Shown: piece after piece, positions 1 through 7,698 of the stretch
How the letters are laid out: each line of letters opens with the position of its first letter
Numbering within the stretch: the stretch's first letter is position 1
Origin: an uncultured Traorella sp.
Lineage (GTDB): Bacteria; Bacillota_I; Bacilli_A; Erysipelotrichales; Erysipelotrichaceae
Assembly: GCF_944327115.1 (NCBI RefSeq)
Contig: NZ_CALVGS010000007.1
Span: forward strand, 1 to 48,886
Direction of reading: 5' to 3'
DNA length: 48,886 nt
Position numbers and translations under genes: made by a program
The notes under the pieces: generated by a model
What the model was told of the DNA's origin: nothing
The model's input: the letters and a program-made list of their open reading frames with translations, nothing else
The model's database searches: none

Positions 1-340
1 CTAATTTTGTTTCCTTTTCTTTGATCTTCATTTTGATCCTCTTCATTCTCTTGTCTGTTTTCCTGATAAGATTGTTATTCAAGGAAGCATTCGCTTTTAA
101 CAAGGCCTTGGCTTCATGGGTGGCAGACAGAGGGATATAGTCACTGAGATGAAACTGCTTTTTAAGAAGCTGATGAAGCTCGCAGTCCTTGAACGAGGCT
201 CCCTTATAGGCACGATCGTAAAGATATTTATAGGCCTTATGAAGAACACGGTTATAGACTCTCAGATCATGAAGAACGATGTTCTTCAGATCAGGAAATT
301 CACGGTAATAGAAACGGTTGGAAAGAGAAAAGACTTTCAT
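1..340 (-). CDS. TnpB-like (IS200/IS605 OrfB-type) protein, N-terminal part, cut by window edge
   Basis: On the minus strand an ATG at 340 follows a good AAGGAGG ribosome binding site, and the frame stays open for 113 codons to the window edge, so the gene continues to the left. The visible part begins MKVFSLSNRFYYREF, is basic, contains YNRVLHKAYKYLYDRAYKG, and ends in a Lys/Arg-rich stretch (KRMKRIKMKIKEKE). This resembles the N-terminal region of TnpB/IS605 OrfB-like proteins, RNA-guided nucleases carried by IS200/IS605 elements. The catalytic RuvC part lies outside the window, so activity cannot be judged. No transposon end or TnpA is visible. Identification rests on general resemblance only. 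Confidence 0.45.
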   Translation of the reverse strand, partial: MKVFSLSNRFYYREFPDLKNIVLHDLRVYNRVLHKAYKYLYDRAYKGASFKDCELHQLLKKQFHLSDYIPLSATHEAKALLKANASLNNNLIRKTDKRMKRIKMKIKEKETKL

Positions 341-519
341 GATGCCTCCTTGATAGAAAAAAGAGTATTCACACAGATATTATATCACAATAGTAACTAT
401 AATGATATTATAATTTCAAATTAATAACACATAATATCAAAACATAAAATATACTTAACTTTTTTCATTCTCTTTCATTATCTTTCTGCCCATCAAAATT
501 GAAATTTCCTAATATATAA

Positions 520-550
520 AAAAAGACAATACCCTAAGGCTTGTCTTTTT
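520..550 (-). terminator. Intrinsic terminator after the exporter/GNAT operon
   Basis: Read on the minus strand, AAAAAGACAA pairs with TTGTCTTTTT across an 11-nt loop and is followed by a T run. It lies 17 bp past the GNAT stop codon. The hairpin could also act on transcripts from the plus strand. Confidence 0.75.
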
Positions 551-566
551 CTATAAGATCAGTTCA

Positions 567-1076
567 TCACTTATTCGGCAAATATGTTTTAAAGATAAAG
601 CCATATATCGTTTCTTCACCTATCATTTCTTTTTTCTTTACGGACCGGTTCAGCGTCAATGTATTCAGATTGGTGAAGCCTAATTTATGATATAGACGAA
701 TGGCTTCGATATTCGCCGGGACAACCTCTAAATAAAGAGTTTCCAATCCTTGCCTACGAATATATTCCCATATCCATTCAATCGCTTGAGAACCAATGCC
801 CTTGCCGCGATACTCTGCTCGTACGAAAATATCCTCCAGCCAGTCGATTTTCGCACCCCGGCTTCCTAAATGAACAAAGCCGCACATATAGTCATCCGCA
901 AAAATAAGAAACAGCAAATGTCCTTTACTTGTCCAATGCTTCAGATCCTCTGAAGCTTCCTCTTTGGAAGGTTCACAATTATGAGTCTTCCAAAAAGAAA
1001 TAATATCCTTCAATACTTCATCTTCATATTCATCGGCATAGTGTTTTAACTTTACTTCTATGCTATTCTTCTTCAT
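567..1076 (-). CDS. GNAT-family N-acetyltransferase
   Basis: A 169-residue acetyltransferase of the GNAT superfamily, which transfers acetyl from acetyl-CoA to an amine. The acetyl-CoA pyrophosphate-binding loop is visible as AEYRGKGIGSQAIEW, followed by LYLEVVPANIEAIRLYHKLGF, the usual C-terminal GNAT signature. I chose the ATG at 1076 because AGGAGG lies 7 nt upstream; a longer in-frame ORF starting at 1127 has no ribosome binding site. The start overlaps the end of the upstream exporter gene by 14 bp, so it is the third gene of that operon. Substrate is unknown. Its place behind a leader-controlled exporter makes modification of a toxic amine or antibiotic an attractive but unproven role. 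Confidence 0.85.
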   Translation of the reverse strand: MKKNSIEVKLKHYADEYEDEVLKDIISFWKTHNCEPSKEEASEDLKHWTSKGHLLFLIFADDYMCGFVHLGSRGAKIDWLEDIFVRAEYRGKGIGSQAIEWIWEYIRRQGLETLYLEVVPANIEAIRLYHKLGFTNLNTLTLNRSVKKKEMIGEETIYGFIFKTYLPNK

Positions 1077-2904
1077 GTAAGACCTCCTGCGTTTTTTCGG
1101 CGATTGCCTGTGAGGTAAACAATTCATAATACATGCCCTTAAGTTTCATTAATTCACTATGTGTACCCTTTTCCATGATTCTTCCATGATCCAATACCAA
1201 TATCACATCGGCATCAACGATCGTAGAAAGACGGTGTGCCACAACAAAGCTCGTTCTATCCTTCAATAAGGTCACGATCGCATGCTGGATCAGCTTTTCA
1301 CTTTCCGTATCAATGCTGCTTGTTGCTTCATCAAGAATTACGATTCGCGGATCTGATAACAGCGCTCTGGCGAATGAAATCAATTGCTTTTCACCCGTTG
1401 AAAGCAGATCTCCGCCTTCACCTACCTGACTCTCATACCCTTTTTCCATCTTCATGATAAACTCATGTGCATGAATCAGCTTGGCTACCGCAACCACTTC
1501 CTCTTTGCTTGCCTCAGGCTTCCCAAAGCGAATATTATCTAAGATCGTTCCGGAAAAAAGCGAAGGTGACTGCAGGACATAACCGATATTGGAATGAAGC
1601 CAGCCGATGCTGCGATCCTGCACATTATGACCATCGATCCATATCTCACCTTTTTTAGGCTCATAGAAACGACACAAAAGATTAACGATCGTACTCTTTC
1701 CGCTTCCGGTTTCACCTACCAGGGCAACCATGCTTCCCTGTTTGACATGAAGATCAAAATCACGTAATACCGGTTCATTTTCATTATAGTAGAAATCAAC
1801 ATGGTTAAAATCAATATCCCCTTTCAATTCCTCATAAATTTCAACCTTCGGTGCTAATAATGTTCCATATTTTTCAATGACATCCGCACGATCCTGTATT
1901 TCGATCGGTTCTTCAATCAGCGATATGATACGTTCCCCATTTGCCTGTGCTACCTGAACCTCGCTCATGATCCTCGCTATCTGTTTAAGCGGTTCAAAGA
2001 AAAGATCAGCATAATTGATGAACAATGAAAGCGTACCAAACTCAATCGTCCCTAATAAGACTTCCTGTCCGCCAATCGTCATCAGCATCGCAATGACTAA
2101 AGCTGCCAATAAAAAGACGATCGGCTGAAAGATAGAATTCAGATAAACTGCTTTTAGGGAATGCATCTTAAAAGAATGCGTCTTTTCCATAAACTCTTCA
2201 AAATTTCTTTCTTCTACGCCCAAAGTCTTCGTCGTCTTTGCACCATTGATGCTTTCTGAAAAACCGGCCGTTACTAAGGAGTTCGCCTTACGGGTCGCCC
2301 TTTGTTCCCGCAGGATCCTTTTTTGAAAATACAAAGAAACGACAAATAAGATCGGTACGATCACCAAAACCGCAAGTGCCATCTTCCAATCAATGACCAG
2401 CATGACGATCGTCAGTTCAACGATCAAAAAAGCACCCCAAATCAAATCAACAAAGCTCCATGCCAAGGTTTCGGCGATCCTGCTGCAATCCGATGAAATT
2501 CTTGCCATGATCCACCCGTTGGCTGTACGGTCAAAATACGGGAAGGATAACTGCTGTACATGGTCAAAGCACTTCTTTCGAAGATTCTTTCCAAAATCAC
2601 TCTCCACATGTCCTGCATACTTGAAAAATGAAAACAGGCAGAACGATTTAAAAGCAATCATACCGATATAGATGATGCAGAAAAGCGTAAGATTGGCATT
2701 TTCTCCTTTATTGATGGCAAAATCATTGATCGCACTACGATTTAAAAGAGGAAAGATAACATCATTGGCAGCAATAAAAATATTAAAGACGATAAGCCAG
2801 ATCACCAGCTTCTTATGTTCCCATAATATCTTAAACAGCTTTTTCCATAAGACCAGATCAAACTTTTCTGTTGTATATTCCTTTTCCTTTAAGATACTAC
2901 TCAA
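1063..2904 (-). CDS. ABC exporter half-transporter, catalytic-site subunit of a heterodimer
   Basis: A 613-residue half-transporter: six membrane segments in the N-terminal half (type IV exporter fold) and a C-terminal ATPase. Walker A is GETGSGKST, and Walker B ends ILDEATSSID with the catalytic Glu present. The signature is altered (LSTGEKQL instead of LSGGQ). This is what the consensus-Walker partner of heterodimeric exporters such as TM287/288, BmrCD or LmrCD shows: its weak signature completes the degenerate site of the partner. The start is taken as TTG at 2904, 8 nt after AAGGAGG; the in-frame ATG at 2934 lacks a ribosome binding site. It overlaps the end of the upstream subunit gene by 8 bp, so the two are translationally linked. 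Multidrug or peptide export is the expected role; substrate unknown. Confidence 0.88.
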   Translation of the reverse strand: MSSILKEKEYTTEKFDLVLWKKLFKILWEHKKLVIWLIVFNIFIAANDVIFPLLNRSAINDFAINKGENANLTLFCIIYIGMIAFKSFCLFSFFKYAGHVESDFGKNLRKKCFDHVQQLSFPYFDRTANGWIMARISSDCSRIAETLAWSFVDLIWGAFLIVELTIVMLVIDWKMALAVLVIVPILFVVSLYFQKRILREQRATRKANSLVTAGFSESINGAKTTKTLGVEERNFEEFMEKTHSFKMHSLKAVYLNSIFQPIVFLLAALVIAMLMTIGGQEVLLGTIEFGTLSLFINYADLFFEPLKQIARIMSEVQVAQANGERIISLIEEPIEIQDRADVIEKYGTLLAPKVEIYEELKGDIDFNHVDFYYNENEPVLRDFDLHVKQGSMVALVGETGSGKSTIVNLLCRFYEPKKGEIWIDGHNVQDRSIGWLHSNIGYVLQSPSLFSGTILDNIRFGKPEASKEEVVAVAKLIHAHEFIMKMEKGYESQVGEGGDLLSTGEKQLISFARALLSDPRIVILDEATSSIDTESEKLIQHAIVTLLKDRTSFVVAHRLSTIVDADVILVLDHGRIMEKGTHSELMKLKGMYYELFTSQAIAEKTQEVLHEEE

Positions 2905-4681
2905 GAGAATCACCTCCTTCGTTTTGTATTTCATAGATACGTTTATATATGCCTTCCTGCCGGATCAATTCATCATGGGTTCCCTGTTGAACGACACGTC
3001 CTTCATCTAATACGATGATCTGATCGGCACTCTTCGCCGAATTGATACGATGTGTGATCATGAGCGTCGTTACCGGATAATCCAGTTCATTCAGAGCTTT
3101 TTGAATGGCGGCATCTGTTTTAGAATCCAAGGCACTCAAGGAATCATCAAAGACAACGATCGGACTTTTTAAAATCAATGTTCTGGCAATGGCCACACGC
3201 TGTTTCTGTCCGCCGGAAAGCGTGACACCTTTTTCACCGACCTCCGTATCATAGCCTTGTTCGAATTCCTGAATGACATGATCAATGCTTGCTGTCTTTG
3301 CCACACTGCGTATTTCTTCAAAGGAAGATGAAGTAGCCACAGAAATATTATCCTTGATCGTCTTTGCATATAAAAACGGTTCCTGTAAAACGATCTGTAC
3401 ATTTTTTCTTAACCACGACTTATTGATATCACGAATATCAATACCATCGATCTTAATACTGCCGCTGTCATAATCATAAATACGATTCAACAAATGGATC
3501 AAAGAGCTTTTACCGCTGCCCGTCGGTCCCATGATAGCCACCTTGGTATGAGCCTTGATATGGAAAGAAATATCGTGCAGGGTTGCGATTGATGCATCTG
3601 CATAGGCAAAATTTACATGTGAAAATTCAATATCACCGACAATTTCCGGTTTACAGCCACTTTCCAGGTCTTCACATTCTTCATTCAATACTTCCTGGAT
3701 ACGACTGATCGAAACACTGATCTTACCCATATCCGATATAATACGTCCTAATTGACGAATCGGCCATATGATCATGCTTTCATAAGAAATAAACACTGAA
3801 AAAGTACCTACGGTAATCTGACCATTCATCGCCATAAAGATACCTGCCAGCACCATGATGAATATCTGGATCGTACCGATCAGATCACTCACGAACCAAT
3901 AAATCGCCAAGACATGAATCATCCGATAAAGCAAATTTCTAAATTCTTCATTTGCTGTTTCAAATTTCTCGATTTCATGAATTTCCTGATTAAATGCCTT
4001 AACGATACGTGTACCGTTCAGATTTTCCTGAATTACCGCCATCATTCTGGCTTCACTTTCATCACATTCAAGAAAGGCTTTCTTCGATACCTTATAAAAA
4101 ATATACGTGGCAAGAAAGGTCAGCGGCGTCATACATAAAGCAATGAGTGCCAAGGTAATATTTCTTGAAAATAAAACAGCCGCACTCAATCCAATGATAA
4201 TGATCGAATATAATAATTCTGAAATCTGACCGGCCAAAAATCTTCTTATCGTATCGATATCAGAGGTACTCCGCTGAAGCAGATCCCCACTATCCTTCAT
4301 CTTATGATAGCGAAACGGAAGCTTCTGCATATGATCATAAAGCTCGTTACGGACATTCTCTGAAAATGTTTCTGATAAGATACCGCAATTCCTTGCCCTC
4401 CGATGGATCCCAAAACCAACAAGTGCATAAGCTGCGATCACCAGCAAGCCGCCGATCCAAAGATTCGCACGCAAATGTTCGATCCCACCCAAAGCATTAA
4501 CGATATTCAATACCAGACCTTCTTCCAAAGGAATGCCCTGAATCACATTATCAATCATATACGAAAGAATCAGCGGTGCTGCCAGAAGTCCCCCAACATA
4601 GATGACAACATCAATCAGGATCGCTGCTACTTTGAACTGATGAGGTTTAGAAAACCGTATAATAAATTTTAAGTCCTTCAT
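2897..4681 (-). CDS. ABC exporter half-transporter, degenerate-site subunit of a heterodimer
   Basis: A 594-residue half-transporter with six membrane segments (about residues 15-310) and a C-terminal ATPase. Walker A is GPTGSGKSS (385-393), the signature is the consensus LSGGQ (488-492), and the switch His is H544. At the catalytic position after Walker B it carries Asp instead of Glu (VFDDSLSALD, D513). That substitution marks the degenerate nucleotide site of heterodimeric exporters (TM287, LmrC and BmrC class), and it pairs with the altered LSTGE signature in the next gene. It is the first structural gene after a leader ORF and terminator, so its transcription is probably attenuation-controlled. 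The ribosome binding site AAGGGGGG lies just before the ATG. Confidence 0.9.
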   Translation of the reverse strand: MKDLKFIIRFSKPHQFKVAAILIDVVIYVGGLLAAPLILSYMIDNVIQGIPLEEGLVLNIVNALGGIEHLRANLWIGGLLVIAAYALVGFGIHRRARNCGILSETFSENVRNELYDHMQKLPFRYHKMKDSGDLLQRSTSDIDTIRRFLAGQISELLYSIIIIGLSAAVLFSRNITLALIALCMTPLTFLATYIFYKVSKKAFLECDESEARMMAVIQENLNGTRIVKAFNQEIHEIEKFETANEEFRNLLYRMIHVLAIYWFVSDLIGTIQIFIMVLAGIFMAMNGQITVGTFSVFISYESMIIWPIRQLGRIISDMGKISVSISRIQEVLNEECEDLESGCKPEIVGDIEFSHVNFAYADASIATLHDISFHIKAHTKVAIMGPTGSGKSSLIHLLNRIYDYDSGSIKIDGIDIRDINKSWLRKNVQIVLQEPFLYAKTIKDNISVATSSSFEEIRSVAKTASIDHVIQEFEQGYDTEVGEKGVTLSGGQKQRVAIARTLILKSPIVVFDDSLSALDSKTDAAIQKALNELDYPVTTLMITHRINSAKSADQIIVLDEGRVVQQGTHDELIRQEGIYKRIYEIQNEGGDSLE

Positions 4682-4700
4682 ATGATCCCCCCTTAACTAC

Positions 4701-4724
4701 AAAAAAAGTGCACACAAGTGCACC
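4701..4724 (-). terminator. Intrinsic terminator inside the exporter leader (attenuator)
   Basis: On the minus strand GTGCAC-TTGT-GTGCAC forms a compact stem followed by seven Ts (4707-4701). It ends only 19 nt before the exporter start codon, so RNA polymerase must read through it to express the operon. It sits directly after the leader ORF, which is the classic attenuator position. Confidence 0.85.
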
Positions 4725-4726
4725 TT

Positions 4727-4786
4727 TATTTTTCTACGATATGATATGTCAATGAGTCCTGACCTCTATCGTACAACGAAAAAATA
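4727..4786 (-). promoter_or_regulatory. Long leader hairpin overlapping the leader-peptide stop codon
   Basis: In the minus-strand transcript TACGATA (4773-4767) pairs with TATCGTA (4741-4735), and further out TATTTTTT (4786-4779) can pair with AAAAATA (4733-4727). A smaller GTCA/TGAC stem (4763-4760 with 4751-4748) lies inside the loop. The 5' arm falls within the last third of the leader ORF and the 3' arm abuts the terminator stem, so ribosome position on the leader would change which fold forms. No energies were computed. Confidence 0.55.
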
Positions 4787-4850
4787 CACTCGTAAATTCA
4801 GTATCAGCACAATTTAATTCATTCGCAAATAAATCTTTAAACATGAACAT
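4749..4850 (-). CDS. 33-residue leader peptide of the exporter operon
   Basis: A short ORF with ATG at 4850, placed 7 nt after AAAGGAGG, one of the best ribosome binding sites in the window. It encodes 33 residues beginning MFMFKDLFANELNCADTEF and ending CTIEVRTH, with a TGA stop at 4751-4749. It lies between a consensus promoter and an intrinsic terminator that precedes the ABC exporter genes. By analogy with antibiotic-responsive leaders (erm, msr(D), bmrB, ABC-F genes), translation of this peptide probably senses ribosome-targeting compounds and controls read-through. I recognise no family for the peptide itself. Confidence 0.65.
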   Translation of the reverse strand: MFMFKDLFANELNCADTEFTSVFFRCTIEVRTH

Positions 4851-4869
4851 GTGTTTACCTCCTTTCTTG

Positions 4870-4883
4870 TGTACTTTTGTACA
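4870..4883. repeat. 14-bp perfect palindrome at the leader transcription start
   Basis: TGTAC-TTTT-GTACA lies between the -10 box and the leader ribosome binding site, at roughly +3 to +16 of the predicted transcript. It could be a repressor operator or a 5' stabilising stem-loop. Confidence 0.5.
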
Positions 4884-4892
4884 GCCTCTTCC

Positions 4893-4921
4893 ATCATACT
4901 ATTAAACATTTTGAAATGCAA
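4893..4921 (-). promoter_or_regulatory. Sigma-A promoter of the exporter operon leader
   Basis: TTGCAT (4921-4916), a 17-bp spacer and TATGAT (4898-4893) on the minus strand. Transcription would start near 4886, about 36 nt before the leader start codon and about 205 nt before the first exporter gene. Confidence 0.75.
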
Positions 4922-5004
4922 GACTATTTTTTCCAATTATTATGAGTATACGATATTTCATACAAAATTTACATTTCAATCATTCTTCAGCTTTTAGACC
5001 AGTC

Positions 5005-5841
5005 CTAACACAGACCCAGCCTGACAAAAGCCTTATAAAGACCGTCTTCATCCACGCCATCTGTTACCATATCTGCCATAGCCTTGATTTCTTCTCCGCC
5101 ACTAGCCATCGCTACTCCGATTTGACAGTATTCAAGCATCGGTATATCTACCTTTGCATCACCAAAAGCGATCGTATCCTCTTTATCAGCCCCGATATGT
5201 TCCAACAGCTTCTCGATCGCATAAGCCTTTGTCACATCTTTCACACCGATATCTCCAAACAAGGCAATTTCTCCCTTGCCTCCCCATGTTGAACATTTTA
5301 AATCAGGAAATGCTTTTATCGAATCAAGATGATCCTGATAACTGTTTAAGATAAAGCTGATCTTACTAACATCATCACGATATAAACATGCTCCAAAAAT
5401 CATATCCGGAAAAGCATCGCGGACACGCATCGTTTCCGCATGATCCTTTCCTTTGCGACGGCTATACTCTTGAATGACAGGTTCACCTCTTTTTTCAAAA
5501 TTTTCGCTGCCAAACAAGCCGTTTTTACTTTCCAGATAAAATTCAAGATTTCTCTTTTTCAGCCAGTCCACGATATGTTTACATTCATCATAAGTAAGCA
5601 TCAGATCTAAGATGACTTGTCCTTGATCTTCTATATAGCCACCATTTGCTCCGATCATCCCATCTAAGCCAATATTCCAAATTTCATCATAGACTTCTGC
5701 TTTACTTCTTCCCGTACAAATATAAACACGATGACCGTTTTTTCTTGCTTTCACGATTGCTTCTTTTGCGCTTGCAGGAAGAACATTCTCATAATCCACA
5801 AGCGTTCCGTCTACATCAATAAAAATGACCTTACGTTCCAT
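5005..5841 (-). CDS. Cof-type HAD-superfamily phosphatase
   Basis: A 278-residue HAD hydrolase of the Cof/IIB type, which dephosphorylates small phosphometabolites in the cytoplasm. The nucleophile motif is at the N-terminus (FIDVDGTLVD; D9 nucleophile, D11 acid/base), motif II is YICTGRS, and the C-terminal Mg-binding loop is FGDAKVDIPML. Length is normal for the family. AGGAGG precedes the ATG, and a promoter with TATAAT lies at 5862-5889, so it is probably transcribed alone. No clear terminator is visible before the next promoter at 4921. Substrate cannot be inferred from sequence. Confidence 0.85.
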   Translation of the reverse strand: MERKVIFIDVDGTLVDYENVLPASAKEAIVKARKNGHRVYICTGRSKAEVYDEIWNIGLDGMIGANGGYIEDQGQVILDLMLTYDECKHIVDWLKKRNLEFYLESKNGLFGSENFEKRGEPVIQEYSRRKGKDHAETMRVRDAFPDMIFGACLYRDDVSKISFILNSYQDHLDSIKAFPDLKCSTWGGKGEIALFGDIGVKDVTKAYAIEKLLEHIGADKEDTIAFGDAKVDIPMLEYCQIGVAMASGGEEIKAMADMVTDGVDEDGLYKAFVRLGLC

Positions 5842-5861
5842 ACAACCTCCTAAACAGATAT

Positions 5862-5889
5862 ATTATATCATCTCTTTTTCATTTGTAAC
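5862..5889 (-). promoter_or_regulatory. Putative promoter of the HAD phosphatase
   Basis: GTTACA (5889-5884), a 16-bp spacer and a perfect TATAAT (5867-5862) on the minus strand, 21 bp before the start codon. Confidence 0.55.
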
Positions 5890-5896
5890 GCTCAAT

Positions 5897-5942
5897 ATAA
5901 AAAGTGCTGTTCAGGCCATGAAAATCATCGCCAGACAACACT
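5897..5942 (-). terminator. Intrinsic terminator ending the six-gene run at 8909-5946
   Basis: On the minus strand the arms at 5942-5935 (AGTGTTGT) and 5910-5903 (ACAGCACT) pair, extended by GGC/GCC, and are followed by T-rich sequence. It starts 4 bp after the HD-domain gene. Confidence 0.7.
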
Positions 5943-5945
5943 CTT

Positions 5946-6473
5946 TCAATGTATTTTTTTAAAATCTTTAAAAACCGTTTCATCTAAACGTTCATACCAT
6001 TTTCTTTTCAAAACAGAAAATAAACGATACTCCATCATAACTTCAACAACAGATGAAAAAGTATCCATCGCATTCACGATCCATGCTTCCCTGCAAGTAG
6101 GCGGAATGATCGTCAGCGGCCACATATGCTTCTTTATAATTTCTTCTTCAATTTCATTTAACTGATAATCCTGACGAGCATTTTTAAGTGCAAATGCAGG
6201 ATGACGAAATCCATGGAACCGATGCCACTTTTCTGCCACATGCCAGTCATATAGAAAGTAATCATGTAACAACGCTCCTCGGATCAATGAGCTTTCATCT
6301 GCCTTCAAGCCTAATCGTTGATTCAGCCGCCAGCTATAATAAGCCACCATCAAGGAATGATCCAGGGTCGTAATGCTGCCATGCTGGATATAATCCTTCA
6401 TCACCTGCAGCTTTCCTTCATTCATTAATTGAAGCACTGTTTCAGAAAATAATGTAAGCTGTTTATCCGGCAT
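5946..6473 (-). CDS. HD-domain protein, predicted phosphohydrolase
   Basis: A 175-residue protein of the HD superfamily of metal-dependent phosphohydrolases. Candidate metal ligands are H39, the H70-D71 doublet (GALLHDYFLYDW), H91, H116 (KKHMWPL) and D137, which is the usual order for HD domains. I start it at the ATG at 6473 because AGGAGG lies 6 nt upstream; the longer frame to 6611 overlaps the previous gene and has no ribosome binding site. It is the last gene of a run of small minus-strand genes and is followed by a terminator. The substrate, perhaps a nucleotide, is not known. Confidence 0.75.
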   Translation of the reverse strand: MPDKQLTLFSETVLQLMNEGKLQVMKDYIQHGSITTLDHSLMVAYYSWRLNQRLGLKADESSLIRGALLHDYFLYDWHVAEKWHRFHGFRHPAFALKNARQDYQLNEIEEEIIKKHMWPLTIIPPTCREAWIVNAMDTFSSVVEVMMEYRLFSVLKRKWYERLDETVFKDFKKIH

Positions 6474-6564
6474 CAAATCCCTCCTGTATGTTCTATTATA
6501 CATATTTTGTCGATAAATGTCACAGGAATTTTGAGAATCTTCACTTTGTCTGACAAAATTTCTT

Positions 6565-7041
6565 TTAAACATATTCAATCGCTTTTTTTCCTGACATATG
6601 TTCGATATCAATGCGTACGATCAAGGCCGCAGGACCTGCTTTTCGTATTTCTTCATCTTTCAGAGGCCGGGCAATCTCCTTAGAATACTTATCCGCCAAG
6701 GCATCAAAGGCTTTTCTGCGTTCATCCTCATCATCGACAAGAAATGCCGTTCCATAAACGATGACACTCTTATAATAGGTAGTAAATTTCTCAGGTACGA
6801 TCGTATCATCATCCACCACACAAAAAGATACCTTGGGATTTTTTATGATCGCATCAATCTTATGACCGCTTTTTGCACAATGAAAATATAATGTCTGATT
6901 GACTCGTGCATAGCTCAAAGGAATAGGATACGGATATCCCTCTAACCCATACACACATAATACACCATGTGTATTACGATCTAATATCTCTATGATTTCC
7001 TTTTCATCCATCTTCTGTTTAAAACGTCTCATTTCTTTCAT
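6565..7041 (-). CDS. Pyridoxamine 5'-phosphate oxidase-like flavin-binding protein (NimA-like)
   Basis: A 158-residue split-barrel protein of the PNPOx-like/flavin-nucleotide-binding group that includes the NimA 5-nitroimidazole reductases. The order of motifs is typical: THGVLCVYG, then YPIPLSYARVNQTLYFHCA, then a Lys/Ile helix (KIDAIIKNPKVSFCVV), a VIVYGTA strand and a C-terminal ARPLKDEEIRK helix. Such proteins bind FMN or related cofactors, but for most members the reaction is unknown. Its start codon overlaps the stop of the preceding Ham1-like gene as ATGA, so the two are translationally coupled. Confidence 0.75.
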   Translation of the reverse strand: MKEMRRFKQKMDEKEIIEILDRNTHGVLCVYGLEGYPYPIPLSYARVNQTLYFHCAKSGHKIDAIIKNPKVSFCVVDDDTIVPEKFTTYYKSVIVYGTAFLVDDEDERRKAFDALADKYSKEIARPLKDEEIRKAGPAALIVRIDIEHMSGKKAIEYV

Positions 7042-7697
7042 ATGTTACCTCTTTTTCTCAATTTTAATAGTCCGGCCATCTCACAAATGACCTCTCTTAC
7101 GAATAATTGATATTTGCTTTGATCATGCTCATCTTTGATCAGAAGACTTTTTTCATCAATATCATCAAGATCATAGTAAAATACGCCAGCAAGATTTTTT
7201 GAGATACTGTCTAAAGGCTGGGAAGCAATGAATTTCTCATGGCTTTCATCACACAAATAGAAGCTTTGATCTTCTGAAACATCTTTAAAATCACGACAAT
7301 ATTCAAAATTATCCCCGACCAGTGCATAAGCATCGACCCATGCACTGCGAAGCCTTCCGCCATGTTCATGAGCCAGCTGCTGATAATAGTCTTTCATCTC
7401 AATCGGACTCAATTCTTTTCCCTGCGGACTTTTCACATGTGAGCCTGCCTGGATGGGATCATCGTAAGGATAATCTAAAAACAGAATCGAGCTGTCCAGT
7501 GCAATGGCCGAAAGACCGCTTCTTTGTGAATAATGACGTGCCTTGATCAGTGCATTTTCATAAGAGGTCGCCCCATATTCTACCGGCTCTTCGATTCCCA
7601 GATCTTTCCCCAGCACAAATTCACAGTCGTAATCTTTAAAATACTCTTCAAAATATCTTTTCTTCGCCATAGAAGCACTGCCTATAACGATCTTCAT
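7038..7697 (-). CDS. Divergent Ham1/RdgB-like nucleotide pyrophosphatase
   Basis: A 219-residue protein resembling the ITPase/Ham1 fold, whose members hydrolyse non-canonical purine NTPs to NMP and pyrophosphate. Visible family features are a beta-strand start (MKIVIGSASMAKKRYFEEYF), an EYGATSYENALIKARHY segment (residues 40-55) matching the conserved E-x-G-x-T-x-x-E-N-A-x-x-K-A motif, and LDSS at 67-70 where ADDSGL is usual. The N-terminal T/S-x-N-x-x-K substrate motif is altered to SASMAKK, and the C-terminal half does not look like standard RdgB. It may therefore act on another nucleotide. Ends in an ATGA overlap with the next gene. Confidence 0.6.
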   Translation of the reverse strand: MKIVIGSASMAKKRYFEEYFKDYDCEFVLGKDLGIEEPVEYGATSYENALIKARHYSQRSGLSAIALDSSILFLDYPYDDPIQAGSHVKSPQGKELSPIEMKDYYQQLAHEHGGRLRSAWVDAYALVGDNFEYCRDFKDVSEDQSFYLCDESHEKFIASQPLDSISKNLAGVFYYDLDDIDEKSLLIKDEHDQSKYQLFVREVICEMAGLLKLRKRGNI

Positions 7698-7698
7698 A

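Noticed and set aside
116-424. Open frame of 102 codons on the plus strand at the left edge
   Set aside because: It lies antisense to the TnpB-like gene, has no ribosome binding site and a low-complexity product; the minus-strand frame has a strong site and family resemblance.
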